Shown: positions 42,582 to 55,600, counted from the stretch's first letter. The stretch: DNA of 64,000 bases from Zea mays (GCF_902167145.1 NC_050104.1:103303849-103367848), one strand, 5' to 3'. Translations and numbers: made by a program. The notes: generated by a model not told the origin, from the letters alone.

Positions 42582-44463
42582 TGTTGGTGTTTCAAACCTA
42601 GATCCGACAAGTAAATTTGTTTGTGCGCATTCTATGTTCCGGATGGTGTGCTTAGAGAGCGTGGAGCTTATACTAGTTTGGGCAGAACATCCCTACATCC
42701 AGTCTTCGGTGGCTCGCGCTACTCGCACCGTTTTTGCTCAATGCTCATAGTAGGGGTTACAAGCGGGCAAGAGAGGGAAGAATATCCCCCATGTCTCTTA
42801 TGCGTAGCTATACCTAAGAACTACCGGAATAGAGATTTCAACTAAACCTTGGGCATCGCAGTGGTTCACTCTGGCCTCCGTGGTCCTCCGGGTGTTGTGG
42901 TTCGTCTGTGTTTCATGTGTGTCTTGCGTGTATGTGTGCTTCTCTTCCTTGTGTCCATATCCGACCCTTCCCTTTTATAGACCAAGGTGGGGTCGGTTAT
43001 CGGCTCCTTCTCTTAGAAGGAGCTATAAAGTCGTGGTAAAATGAGTCATTCCACCTTGGTAAATCATGCTTGTCATCTTGCGCCCTGGTCGTCTAGGCTT
43101 CCCTAGCTGTGTCCTTAATGGCGGGTGGTACGGGCGGTGTGGAGCCCTAGTACCATCATTACCTCCTTTGTGTCGTGCTGACCCTTGGCCTCCGTAGCCT
43201 GGGTCTTGGCGTGGCTCATCGTGTTGCGGGTCCTGTAGATGGCCTGTGCTAAGCCTAGGCTTAATAGGTCATGAGTGCGCCATAGGCCGAGGGGCTCATA
43301 AGTCATGAGTGAGTCATAGGTCAAGGGGCTCGCAAGTCATGAGTGGGAGGTGTACTGACTCTCCTACTGTGGCTTGTCGCTAGGTGTAGTTAATGTGTTC
43401 GGTCATTTGTGGTGGGTAAATATTGGGCCAGGCGAGGAACCCACTCGAGTGGCTTCCTCTTAGTTCGCTTGGCCCTCCTCTCTGGCTTTGCCTTGCTCGA
43501 CCACAGGCTCGATGCCTCGGGATTTATATAGGGGCAGGCGCTTTTAGGGTATACGAATCCCTTACCCTCCTGCTAACCAGTGGCCCCCAGTAGTCCGAAG
43601 ACTTTTTCCTCGTTACTCTCTCTGACTAGTGGGCCTTAGGAGCCCGTGCATCTTTTCTTCGACACTTGTTGACCACATCCTTAGGCCACATCCATCAAAT
43701 CACTGGATTACTCCCCTCCACGTTATTCCATGTACAGATGTACCCCCTAATGCTCCAACGACTGTCTCTCTCTATCGAGGAAAAGATCACTGGGCCTATA
43801 GGGCCCACTAGTCAGTAGAAGGACATGAGAAAGGTCCACTCCAGAAGCACCCACCTTCGGGTGATCCTGATGCACCAAGCCTAAGATTAGGAGAGGTGAG
43901 GCTAGAAGGGGGATTGGGCGAATTGGGAGAACGTCACTCGAGTGGGATAGTCGGTCCTCCTTAAGTGACCGACCACATTAACTGCATCTGGCACCGAGCC
44001 ACACTGAGATAGTCGGTCTCCTTCCACTCATGACCTATGGACCCTAGGCCTACGACCCACTCATGACCTACCGACCCTAGGCCTGAGCGCACTTGTCGTC
44101 TATAGAACCCACAACACGACGAGCCACGAACCCGAGACCAGAGGGCTTGAAGGACTACAAAGAACAGAGCCAAGCAGCATGCTACCACGCCGCCCTAGGC
44201 TTAGCTAGGTTGAGAGCACCAGGTTCATGGTCATTTGGTCATTTCTCGTTTAAGAGACTTGGAAGCTTCCTCCCTCTCTCACTCGCTTGTAACCCCTACT
44301 ACGAGAATTGAGCAACAAGGTGCCGGTAGCGCGAGCCACCGAAGACTGGATGTAGGGACGGTCTACCGAACTAGTATAAATCTCATGCCCACTGAACACA
44401 CCATCCAGATCCAAAACGCGCATAAACAAATTTACTTATCGGAGCTAGTTCAAAACACCAATA
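42582..44463. repeat. Head-to-head LTR-like inverted repeat
   Basis: The left arm starts TGTTGGTGTTTC at 42582 on plus. The right arm starts with the same sequence (first G changed to A) on minus at 44463. Matching pieces in inverted order include AAGTAAATTTGTTT, CATCCAGTCTTCGGTGGCTC, AGTAGGGGTTACAAGCG, AGGTCATGAGTG and CTGACTAGTGGGCC. The arms are about 1.07 kb and 0.7 kb with indels; the centre is near 43715. A TATA-like GATTTATATAGGGG lies in the left arm (43530-43543). The best reading is two LTRs of one Gypsy family in opposite orientation. No gene is supported. Confidence 0.65.
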
Positions 44464-44752
44464 CTCCCTCCCACTCTTCTCGGTGAGGGAAAACCATGTG
44501 AAGGGAAGCTCTAATCTCCCCATTCATTAATCAGTGATATTAAATATAAAATCAATTATTTTCAACATTAGTTATTAGATAACAATATGTATTATAGTAC
44601 TACAAATATTTCACAATTTTTTAAACTTAAAACAATATATAAAAGTTCAGTACCTTAGTTAAAGTTAAAGTGTAAAAGGGAGTTGAATATGAGAATATTT
44701 GAAAAGTGGAGAAGCAAAGGACGAATGCTAAGGGAAGGTATTTAAAAATGAA
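44464..44752. other. AT-rich spacer without recognised features
   Basis: No frame, terminal repeat or known motif is visible. It separates the inverted LTR pair from the Helitron end at 44753. Confidence 0.5.
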
Positions 44753-44992
44753 CTAGATGGGTGCCCATGCTTTGCAATGGGAACATATAATATCACAATA
44801 ACTTATATATAAATGTGTGTAATACTGGAAAGGTTTCCTAATACATTTGTTATCTTGGCCATACATAAATTTTATTATTTTAATCTAGTTGATTCACCAC
44901 TGCACTGCAACCATCAATACCATGCAGACTTCTATATAAGATAGTCAAGTGTCCATGCGTTGCGACTGCTCACAAATTATTAATAAATGTTA
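44753..44992 (-). mobile_element. Helitron 3' end, minus strand, cut by the chromovirus
   Basis: On the minus strand it ends GCATGGGCACCCATCTAG at 44753, followed by T. A hairpin CCCAT-TGCAAAGC-ATGGG precedes the end. The preceding 200 bp match Helitron copy B around 32417-32565 (GGTTGCA-TG-AGTGGTGAA, AAATTTATGTATGG, TATATAAGTTAT). Here the sequence passes directly from TATTATAT into the terminus, which shows where copy B carries an insertion. The 5' remainder is lost at the LTR at 44993. Confidence 0.65.
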
Positions 44993-47900
44993 TGTGACAC
45001 CCCAGTGTCACCTAGGGTTTCTTCCTTAAGCTAACCCAAACTATTATCACATGTAAACCTAGTGAAGGAATGAACATCAAAGATTAAGATCAAAGACTTA
45101 TAACGAGTCTCCTCAAATTCTCCTTAATCTTGTCATGAACCTTATGAAGGAAGACTCTCAAACCCTAATAAATCCTAAGTGAGCAAATTAAGCAAAAAGG
45201 GTAATTGGGAGAAATCTTGGGAGAAAAATACAAATTTTAGTAAAGACCAAATTACAAAGTTTTAGTTCACCAAATAACTAACAAATCATAGTAAGAAAGT
45301 TTGGCCATTTGGTTTTTCCAAAATCCCCAAATCAGCCCTTGAACCATGGTCCCATGGGGAAATTCAGAATTCTGAATTTTAGAACCCTTTCCAAAGATCA
45401 ACTGCATTCTCTGTTTTTCAAAACTCAAAACCAGGAAGTACAAATATCAAAGTTGTGCCAAATTTCCTTGAACACGCTCTAGAAAATTTTGAACTCAAAC
45501 CAAATTCATTTGACACGGTTTTGGCTCATCTTGACCTCGGGACCAGGCATTCTGACACTGGCACCTTGGTGACGCTACAACTCCCTGTCCCTAGCCTAAA
45601 ACCGCGCGACGTCCATACACAAAAGACAAAGCAATGTCAGGTGAACAAATCCTTCACAGCGATCTTGCCCAAATTCGCGAAGATTTGCGCCCAATCGGCG
45701 TTAGAACTTGGGCAGAGGCAACGGTTCCACGTGTTCGACCATGGCTGACACCCTTGGTTCACGTCCGTTCGCGCACCCGCGCTCCTCCGTGCACGCCCGC
45801 GCGCGCTCGCCGGTCCACGGCCGCCTGTGCACCGCACCGTGCCTATAAAGCAGCCCCGAGCCTTGGCCATCCCTCCTCGCGTGCTCACAAGTCTTGCCCA
45901 AGCCAGAGATCACCAGAAATTTGCCCCGAGCACGCCGCGCCACCGCCCGCCAAGCTTTCCAAGCCTCGGCCGCCGTGGCCAGCTCCCTCCAGCCGCGTCC
46001 AAGCCGCGCCAACCCCTCGGTTAGCTTCGCCATTAGCCCGTGAAGCTTTTCAAGTACTCGGACCCGGCAGAAGTTCACCGGAAGCCCGGGATCGCCCTCG
46101 CCGGACTTCGGTCGTCCGCCGCCGCGCGTGGACCAAGCTCTCTGGTAAGCCATTTTCAAATTCCTTGCACCCACATCGTCCCTAGCACCCAGTGGAGCTC
46201 TCTGACCCATTCAATTGACCTATTGCACCGTGAGTAGGCCAGATTCCTCACCGCCGACGAGCATCTCCGCCTGTGCACGCGGACCGGCCGACTCCGACCA
46301 TCCCCGACGGCGACCGGCGCATCGCCGTGATCCCCGAGACCTCCCCTACGTCCTCGACCACCTCACAGGAGCAACCTCGCCGCCGGTAAGCCCCTCCACC
46401 CTTTTCTCCGCCGTGGGTACTGTTTAATTGGGGACAGGACCACAGGTTTGATTTCCCGAAACCCTAGGGGGTTTTCTGCAGAGCCGTAGACTCAAATGAA
46501 TAGTGCCCTGGGGACCTGTCTGTAATTCCTTTAAGAACTTTCGCCAGGGACCCCAGCGCAAAATTGTTTTTCCTTAAACCATTTCGAATTAATCTTTTAT
46601 TTATTCGGCAGAAGACTTAGGAAATTCATAACTTGAGAAATACTCAACCAAAAATTGTCAAACCAATTTTTACTCGATTCTAAATATTATGGACTATCAA
46701 TTAAAAATACTGAACCCCATGCTTCTGTTCTAATTTTTAGAGTTTGGAATTAAATACAGAAACTAACCAAACCCTATTCAATTAAAGAAAATTGTTATAC
46801 TTCTGTGCTAGGCTTGAGAAAATTTGTAGATGTTCAAACCTCAATTAAACACTGTTTAAAAATAGTGGGAACCCCAGCATTGAAAATTTAAGTAGGGATA
46901 TCTATTAAAAGCCATTTTTGCCCAATACTTAGGAAAATCAGAAAAGCATTAATAGATAATGAACAGTAAGTGCAATTATTTTTCTTAGCCTACTTAAGTA
47001 ATAGAGAACCTAGGAAAAATAAAAAGACCACTACTCCAGAACAGAATTTAAGTGAAATGTTTTATTTAGCATTATTCCAACTAGAAAACATTTATTGGAA
47101 TTATAAAAACAGACCCAAAATTGTTAATAAAAATCCAGTGGACTTGTGACCCCTAGAACCCCACTGCAAAAATAATAAACACCCCAGTCCATCATTTTAA
47201 GTAGGGTAAATAAATAGAACATGATAATGAGTTTTATTTCAAATAAATCATGAGTAACCCAAAATAATGCAATAATGGGTAAATAAAATTTTGCTAGATC
47301 AATAATGGGATAGGCCACCAGAGAAAAAATGCAAACCCATTTGAAAGATGCAAAATAATATCTATTGTCAATACTTCATGAAAAAGGCCATTTAATCCAA
47401 TTAATTCCTACTACCCCTTCCCTTAAGCAAGAAGATGCCAAACTTCAGAATGATTGCTCTTGCACAAAATAGAAGCTAGGAAAAATCAGAAATCTGTTGT
47501 TTGATATTTTTCAAATATAGTGGTAGTAGAAAGCACCCCTTTGGCTAGAAACTTTGGAAAATCATAATAAAATAACCGGTAGATGTTAATGGCTAGAAAA
47601 TTGTGCAAAATCATATTATAACATCTAGATGTCAGCAAAAATATTTCTTAAGGAATAACCTTCTGTTAAATGGTAGTTGTAGTTCAAACCACCCTTTCTG
47701 CCCTAATATTTAATAATTTTATCCAGAGAGAACTACTTACTTTTTAAACCCCAAACTTTGAGATAGAGGATTATACACCAGTAAAAAGCTACTGTAATTG
47801 TTCCAGAGTTTTTGGAAATTTATTGATATAACTTGTAGTTCAAACCTATCTTAAAAGCATAAAGGAAATAAGAGGAAGAAAGGAAAATAATAAACCTCGC

Positions 47901-49669
47901 TCCAATAAGTTCAACTAGAAATCCTATTAAATTCTCACTAAGGCTTTAAAAAAAGGATTCAGTGGAACACCGAGATAGACTTACCACTTCATTTAACTGA
48001 GTGTGATCTAAATTACTAAATATACCACAAGAATCTTTAGTAGCAAGAGTAAACTCTACCTAGTTTAAGTGGATCATTCACCATCAAGTTAATTACTAAA
48101 GCACTTATCATATCATGCATATATCTTACTCATTGCATTCATTAGACCGCAATCTAGCTGACGGAGAGTACGTGCTCATCCCCGAGCAAGGAATTGTCCA
48201 AGAGGAGGACCAGGAGCCAGCTCCCGAGACTGCCACTGAGGATCTCCCCGCAGCCCTAGCTTTTGAAGGCAAGCCCCAGTTTTATGCATAACCGTATTAT
48301 TATATGCTACTTTACTACACTTAATGCTTGTAGGATTGTAATGTGCACTTAAGTGTAGGAGTTGGTTGGAACCTCTAGTTGCATGATCTTAGGATTCCTT
48401 CTTGAGATGAATACTAGTATGCTAGGACGAGTAGTTGCTTTGCTAATCAGGATCTCGGTAGAAGTCGAGTGATTTTTCCAGCACTCGCGTGAGGTCAAGA
48501 ATTGATTGTAGTCATCTTGATAACGGGATCTATAATGGTCTATGGACTTGGACCCAGGGAGGATACCTTGTTCATGAGACGGGAAAAAGAATTAAGGATT
48601 AATGTGTGGATACCTGAGTCAAGCGTTTGAACGTACTAAGCACATGTCGGGAAATATGGTAACCGGTAAACTTAGTACCTGAATGAAGTCGAGCGTGGAC
48701 TTTATCCCTCACTCGTCCTGAGACTGGGTCTCCCATGCTAGCTATGGTGGGTACAAGTGCGCTCACTGCACGGCGGCAGCCAGGGTCAGTGGAGCATTGT
48801 ATGCCAAGGCGGTGAGCCCTGGCCGCGAACGGGGAATCGATGGGGACGGTTGACATGTGTGGGGTCGGTGTACCCTGACATGTTGTGTGTTTAGGTTTAC
48901 CTTGCAAGGATAAAAACTCGATTCGAATCGCCTGCTTCTCGCAGCTAATGAGACTGCTTGACCCCTTGTACTACATTGAGTAAGAAGTGAAATGAGGTTA
49001 CATGAGATAATTTGTTGATTGAACTAAATGCTTGTTACCATGTATGCTTAGAAGGAGCAAACTTAGTAAAGCTAATGATGTTAGAATTTGAAAAGCTAAA
49101 ACTTGATTTTAGATACAGCCAGTGCTTTTGGCAAACCAAACCCCTCAGCCAAACAACTGCATGGTCTAGAGGTAGAGGAGTAGTTTCCTCACACCGGGTA
49201 AGTCTAGCTGAGTATTAGTATACTCAGCCTTGCTTGTGGCACAATTTTTGCAGGTACGTTGCAAGATATGGTTGATGGTGTGACTTGGCCTACCACCCTG
49301 CCACCGGGTTGGGCGGTCGAGTGGGATGCTGCTTCCACGGGAGAGGAGCAGGAGGAGTAGTGGGCTAGGCCTTGCCCATTTCCTCGCTATCGACGACATC
49401 GATTATCCGCTGCATTTTATTTTGAGAACTTTATTCGCTACTTGAAAAACTCCGATCTATGTAATAATTCAGTACTTAATGTGAGGTTTCTTGTTTTATT
49501 ATGTTTCTGCTGTGACTCACCTTCGTGTGAGTTTGTGGTATTTGATCCTGGTTAAGTGGCTTTATTAGACTATATCTGAGGGACTGACGGGTTATTCCGA
49601 TTTAAGTGTGTTACGGCCCTTGAGGCGTGACTTAGGCACTTAAGCTGGAATAATTTGGGCGGTTCTGCA
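44993..49669 (+). repeat. 5' LTR of the chromovirus
   Basis: About 4.7 kb if no nested insertion was missed. The first 1.65 kb aligns with 55874-57534. A TATA box (TATAAAG, 45844-45850) stands in a GC-rich promoter, so U3 is about 0.85 kb and R-U5 is very long. 45880-46440 is GC-rich leader with donor-like CGGTAAGCC at 46383. 46440-48140 is AT-rich and gene-free. 48147-48291 holds a small exon-like frame (listed separately). 48300-49669 has no gene. The 3' edge is set only by the primer-like site and is uncertain by a few bases. Confidence 0.7.
48147..48291 (+). other. Small exon-like frame inside the chromovirus LTR
   Basis: After an acceptor-like TTCATTAG a frame runs DRNLADGEYVLIPEQGIV, is rich in Glu/Pro, and ends ALAFEGKPQFYA plus stop. 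Its composition is unlike the surrounding AT-rich LTR. It may be the last exon of a spliced leader ORF transcribed from the LTR promoter, joined to a donor such as 46385. I do not recognise a function. Right-LTR comparison is impossible, since that LTR is cut at 57537. Confidence 0.4.
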
Positions 49670-49674
49670 ATAGC

Positions 49675-49686
49675 TGGTATTGGAGC
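49675..49686 (+). other. Primer binding site of the chromovirus (degenerate iMet type)
   Basis: TGGTATTGGAGC resembles TGGTATCAGAGC with two changes and stands at the expected LTR edge. Confidence 0.5.
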
Positions 49687-50063
49687 AAATATCACCACAG
49701 AGAAGGACAATAAACCATGAATACCAATTTTCAAAATCTAAAACTTGCTTAGAAAACTGCTAAGAATCGTCAGGACTAGACCGCTAGACCTAGGACGAAA
49801 GGCCTTAGGGATAGCGGGAGAATAGGTGGCTAAGTAAGTAGGCCCTGTGGGCCAGTACTTAGATTTTTTTAAAGGATGCCTTAGGAGCACCCTTTATTCC
49901 GGAGAGGAGTTGTTATTTTTTTCAGCATGCATGCATTATAAAATTTGAAGGATTAAGAATTAAAGAAGTAAAAATTCAAGCTAACCCACTTCTTTTCAAA
50001 CCATCCAGGCTCTTTTATTTTCTTCCTTCCACCATAATCTTTACATTTGATACCCTTCCGCAG

Positions 50064-50939
50064 ATGAATTCACCCACCCCCGCCAGCGGAGGAGACACTC
50101 GTTTCAGCTCTGACTTCCTTTCTCATGATGGCTTTCCTTCCATCTTGTGGGAAGTGCTTAACTCCGCTGGTTACCCTACGCCCCCTTTGTACACGGTGAA
50201 GTTGTATGAGGAGCATCGGGTACCTTGTTGCCGAGTCAGGCTGACTTTGGAGGCTCATCCCCTTCAGCCGGGTTGGCGTTCTCTTAACTCCAAGACGATT
50301 GGATTCAGGGCGGACGACACCACTGAAGTAGTAGCCATGAAGACTCTGACGACTTTATGTGGCTACCATCCCCTGGAGATGGTGATGCACCCCTTGGGAC
50401 TTTTCCCTGCTGAGAAGAAGGATGACCCCATGTGGTGTAACCGCGTGAGCCATGTGAAGGATGTGTGGGCAATGTATCCTGACTTGGTTGGGAGGGTCAC
50501 TGTTTCGTGCATGAGTGCGCTGTACCGCCTTCAGGCCCTTTAGAGCGACGCTATGGCACATCTTGCTAACATCGCTCAAACTACCAAGCTCACCCTGGAT
50601 AGCTGAGAAGATTTTGTGGTCGACTTGTCCTCCGAGTTGGTGGAGAAGGATCTGCAGGTGGAAAGGCTGAGCCAGCGTATCACCACCTTGGAGCAGCATG
50701 TGAAGATCCGAGACAACACTATTGATGTCTTGGAGAACCAGCTCCACGATGTGCAGCGGGAACTCGAAGAAGCTAATGACCACTTGGACATGCACCACTT
50801 GGAGATGGAGGCCAATGAAGTCGAAAGCGAGGGAGAAGAGGCTCCCGACGAGTTAGGACCAGCCCCTGGTGCCAATGGGACTACCTCCACGATGCCCCCT
50901 TCACCCGCATCGAGCGTCGCTTCCACCGCTCAGGGTTGA
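50064..50939 (+). pseudogene. Chromovirus ORF upstream of gag, two in-frame stops
   Basis: One frame from ATG 50064 to TGA 50937-50939, about 290 codons. It is broken by TAG (50541-50543) and TGA (near 50605). The N-terminal 150 residues are globular, with HDGFPSILWEVLNSAGYP, LTLEAHPLQPGWRSL and TLCGYHPLEMVMHPLGLFP. The C-terminal part is a strong coiled coil (VEKDLQVERLSQRITTLEQH, DVLENQLHDVQRELEEAND), then an acidic and Pro/Ser-rich tail. It lies ahead of gag, an unusual place for a third ORF. The sequence reminds me of an extra ORF seen in grass Del/Tekay copies, but I know no assigned role. Confidence 0.65.
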
Positions 50940-51194
50940 TCAGTCACTTTGACGCTTTAGGCTGATAGAAACCTACGCGAGCATAGTTAATGACAGATTT
51001 TGTACTAGGCTTACGGGTACTTCCCCTAATTGATGTAACCCTTGAGAACTTTTGAGATCTGTGGGATGTTGTAACCATGTTATCTTCATTCGAACTTAAT
51101 ATTATGGTTATGGTATTTTCTTCCCATATGAGATAATAGCTTGTCGTTCGAAATTGTGAGTTGGGATAACATTGGCGACAATCTCTATTTTCAG

Positions 51195-52654
51195 ATGGCA
51201 GCTAGGCAGCGTCGCGGGCAAAACGAGCAAGTTCCCCCGCCACCTCCTCCAGCTCCCACAGTGCAGGAGCTGATGGCCCAGCAGAACGAGATTCTGTGAC
51301 AGCTCTTGCAGTGCCAGCCCCACCCCCAGCAGCATGGTGGAGGCCTGCATCAGCGACCTCCGGCAGCGGCAACCTACCAGGAGTTCCTGAGCACGCAGCC
51401 ACCCTTGTTCACCAAGGCACAGGATTCGTTGGACGCCGACATGTGGCTTCGCGTCATTGAGTCCAAGTTTCCCCTCCTCACGGGAGACTGCCCTGATGAT
51501 GCTAAGGCTCGCTTCACCGCGCAGCAGCTTCGTGGCCCTGCTCGACATGGTGGGACCACTTTTGTGCTATGCTACCCGCTGATCGCGAAGTGTCTTGGGA
51601 GGAATTCAAGACTGCTTTTAGAGGGCACCACATCCCAACAGGAATTCTTGATCACAAGCTGAATGAATTTCTGGCACTTAACCAAGGAACCCGCACGGTC
51701 TTGCAGTATGCTCAGGCCTTCAACGACCTGTGCCAGTATGCAGGTTACCATGCTGATTCTGATGAGAAGAAGAGAGACCGCTTCCACAGGGGTCTCAACA
51801 CCAAGCTGCGGGAACGACTCAACACTGTCCGGGCTGATAGCTTCAATGAGTTGGTCAACCTAGCCATCTCCTAGGAGGACTGTATTGTAGCTCGCCGGGC
51901 AGAGAAGAAGAGGAAGGCACCAATGGCAGCACCATCCGCTCAGGCCCAGAGGTTCAGGATTGTTTCTCATAATCAGAGCAGGGGTTTTCAGCAGCAGGCA
52001 GGCAGATGGGTGATCAGGCCACCTCAGTAGCAGCAGCAGCCGGCACCCAACCGCTTTCCAGCTCCCGCTCCAAGGAACAATCAGCCTCAGCATCAGCAGC
52101 AGCAGTTCCGCCAGGGCAATGGGAACAAGTGCTTCACTTGTGGCAATGTGGGCCACTATGCCAAGAATTGTCCAAGGAATCAGCAGAGGCAGATGCCAGC
52201 ACCAAGTCAAGACAAGAGGAGGAAGCAGAAGGTGCAAGTCAGACAAGGGAAGCTCAACTTCACTACTCTAGAGGAGTTACCTGAGGAAGCCCCCATCATG
52301 ACTGGTACCTTTTCAGTTTTTAATCAACCTGCTTTAATTCTGTTTGATTCTGGTGCATCTCATAGTTTCATTAGCCAGAAGTTTAGTGCTAAATGCCAAT
52401 TGCCCTTCTGTCATGTAAAAGGGTCATTTATGATAACCACACCTAGGGGTAAAACTGTAACCAACCAATTAATCCGAAGTGTGCCTATTAAACTGGGAAG
52501 CCACATTATCAAAACCACCCTTCTCGTGTTGGGTTTGGAAAGTGTGGACATTATTCTGGGCACTAATTAGATGAACCTGAACCAAGTAGTGCTTGATGTG
52601 GCCAGCCGCATCGTGGAAGTCAATTCCCCGTTCTGTGGGAATTTCACCTAGTTT
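51195..52654 (+). pseudogene. Chromovirus gag and protease
   Basis: It starts MAARQRRGQNEQVPPPPPPA. A retrotransposon gag domain follows (51370-51880), with FLSTQPPLFTKAQDSLDADM and, in the second frame, EEFKTAFRGHHIPTGILDHK and FHRGLNTKLRERL. The two frames overlap near 51550, so one base was gained or lost there. A Gln-rich linker precedes the knuckle CFTCGNVGHYAKNC (52132-52173). The aspartic protease has LFDSGASHSFIS (52347-52382). Stops: TGA 51297, TAG 51872, TAG 52027, TAG 52568 and TAG near 52649. Most are one C-to-T or G-to-A step from a sense codon. Gag and protease would have been continuous with the polymerase that follows. Confidence 0.85.
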
Positions 52655-55600
52655 TTGCCCAGTCAAGGTTCTACTCAGTCATGTGCTTTCATTATGACGA
52701 AGTTACCTCTGAAGAAGATTCCAGTGGTCTGTGAGTACGCAGATGTCTTTCCTGATGAATTGCCAGGAATGCCACTAGATCGGGACATTGAATTCGCCAT
52801 CGAGTTGCAACCGAGAACGACACCTATTTCCAAGAGGCCTTACCAGATGCCACCCGCTGAGTTGGCAGAATTGAAGAAGCAATTGCAAGAGTTGCTGGAC
52901 AAGGGATTTATTCGCCCAAGTACTTTGCCTTGGGGATGTCCAGCCTTGTTTGTAAAGAAGAAGGATGAAAGCTTGAGGCTGTGTATAGATTACCGCCCTC
53001 TTAATGCGGTGACTATCAAGAACAAGTATCCTTTGCCTCGTATTGATGTTCTTTTCGATCAGTTGGTCAGAGCCAAAGTATTTTCCAAGATAGATCTTCG
53101 CTCCGGCTATCATCAGATCAAGATACGGACAAGTGATATTCCAAAGACGACTTTCTCAACCAGATATGGGCTATATGAATTCTTGGTGATGTCTTTCGGG
53201 TTGACGAATGCACCAGCATATTTTATGTATCTGATGAATTCTGTATTCATTCCTGAATTGGACAAATTCGTAGTGGTTTTCATTGATGATATCTTGGTGT
53301 ACTCAAAGAACGAAGAAGAACATGCCGGGCATTTGCATGTAGTGCTTCAACGTCTGCGAGAGCACCACCTTTATGCCAAGTTATCAAAATGTGATTTTTG
53401 GCTAAAGGAGATCAAATTCTTGGGTCACACTATTTCTCAGGCAGGCATAGCTGTTGATCCTAATAAAGTGCAAGAGGTGATGAACTGGAAGCCACCCACG
53501 ATTGTCCGTCAGATTTGGAGTTTTCTGGGATTAGCTAGTTATTACCGAAGATTCATTTCGGATTTCTCTCGAATTGCGAAGCCCATAACTGAGCAGTTGA
53601 AGAAAGAAGCCAAGTTTGTTTGGGGTCAGAAGTGCGAAGATGCCTTCCATGCACTGAGGCAACATCTGACCACAGCACGGGTGTTAGCGCAACCCGACAA
53701 CAGCAAGCCTTTTGATGTGTACTGTGATGCCTCTGGTACTGGACTAGGTTGTGTCTTGATGCAAGACAACCGAGTCATTGCTTATGCATCAAGAGCACTC
53801 AGGCCTCACGAGTAGAATTATCCTACTCATGACCTGGAGCTAGCAGCGGTGGTTCATGCATTAAAAATGTGGAGGCACTATTTGATGGGAACCCACTGCA
53901 ACATCTTCACTGATCATAAGAGCCTTAAGTATATCTTTACTCAGGCTGATCTCAACATGAGGCAGAGAAGATGGCTAGAGCTGATCAAGGATTATGACCT
54001 GGAGGTACATTATCACCCAGGAAAGGCCAATGTGGTAGCAGATGCCTTGAGTCGGAAGTTGCAGTGCAATTGTGTTTTGATGGATTCTCGTATTGACACC
54101 TTGTGTGATGAGTTGTGCAAAATGAAGATTGAAGTAATTCCTTCTGGTGCTTTGTCTCACATTTCTGTTGAGCCAGCTTTGCAAGACCAGATCATCATGG
54201 CCCAACTCAGTGACAAGGGAGTGCAGATTATCAAGGAGAATCTCCATCAGAAGACTGAGAAATATAAATGTTTCCGCCAAGATGGAAAGGGTGTATTATG
54301 GTTTGAAAGCAGATTGGTGGTTCCTAAAAATGAGGATCTCAAGAAGAGAATCTTGAATGAGGCTCATCTCTCCAAATTCTCCATGCATCTGGGGAGCACC
54401 AAAATGTACCACGATCTGAAGCCCTTGTATTGGTGGACCAAAATGAAGAGGGAGATAGCCCGATATGTATCAGAATGTGACACCTGTCAGAGGATAAAGG
54501 CAAGCCACTTGAAATCATCTGGAGCCTTGCAGCCCCTATCCATACCTTCGTGGAAATGGGATGACATCAGCATGGATTTCATAGTGGGTCTACCCAACAC
54601 CTCTCGTCATCATGATTCGATTTGGGTTATTGTGGACCGACTGACGAAAGTGGTACATTTTCTCCCTATGCACACCACTGATAAGGCTCAAAAGTATGCA
54701 GAGTTGTACATTGACTGGATCGTGTGTTTGCACGGATTGCCCAGGACCATTGTTTCTGACCGAGGAGCCCCGTTTGTTGCCAGATTTTGGGAACAACTGC
54801 AAGAGTCTTTGGGAACCAAGCTAATCAGAAGTTCAGCTTACCACCCACAGACTGATGGTCAGACTGAGAGGGTAAATCAAATTCTTGAAGATATGCTGAG
54901 AGCTTGTGCAATCGATTGTGGCAAGAACTGGGATAAGAACCTCTCCTTGGCAGAGTTTGCTTATAACAACAGTTATCAATCCAGCCTAAAGATGGCACCC
55001 TTTGAAGCTCTCTATGGGAGAAGATGCAGAACACCACTCAATTGGTCTCAGCCTGGAGAAAGAGAAGTTTCCGGACTTGACTTAGTGACTGAAGCCGAGA
55101 TGAAGGTCAAACTAATCAGGAAGAATCTAGAAGCTGCTCAGGCCAGGCAAAAGAGTTACCATGATAAGAGAAGGAAACCTCTCCAGTTTGAGGTGGGAGA
55201 TTTCGTTTATCTCAAGGTATCCCCCACCAAGGGAGTGCAGACGTTTGGGATCAAAGGCAAGTTAGCCCCTCGCTACATTGGACCTTATGAGATCATAGAA
55301 GCATGTGGACCCGTGGCATACAAGTTGAAGTTACCTCCAAAAATGTCTGCCATCCACAGTGTGTTCCATGTATCTCAACTGAAGAAGTGTGTTCGATTGT
55401 CGATTGAGATCATAACAGAACCAGAATTGGAGATAGAACCAGATCTATCATACCAAGAGTACCCTTCCAAGATTCTGGATTGCAAAGAAAGATCAACTCG
55501 GGCAAAATCGATCAAGATGTATAAGATCCAATGGAGTAATCACTCAGAGGAAGAGGCTACCTGGGAGACTAAAGAATTTTTGCGTTCCAACTTTCCTGAT

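Noticed and set aside
44993..44993. Target duplication of the chromovirus
   Set aside because: The 3' LTR end is outside the window, so TGTTA before the left LTR cannot be matched.
45634..46185. 183-codon plus frame in the chromovirus LTR, also open at 56516-57067
   Set aside because: It spans the TATA box and the GC-rich leader, has low-complexity Arg/Pro/Ala composition, and is open on the opposite strand too. Conservation follows from the LTR copies being the same DNA.
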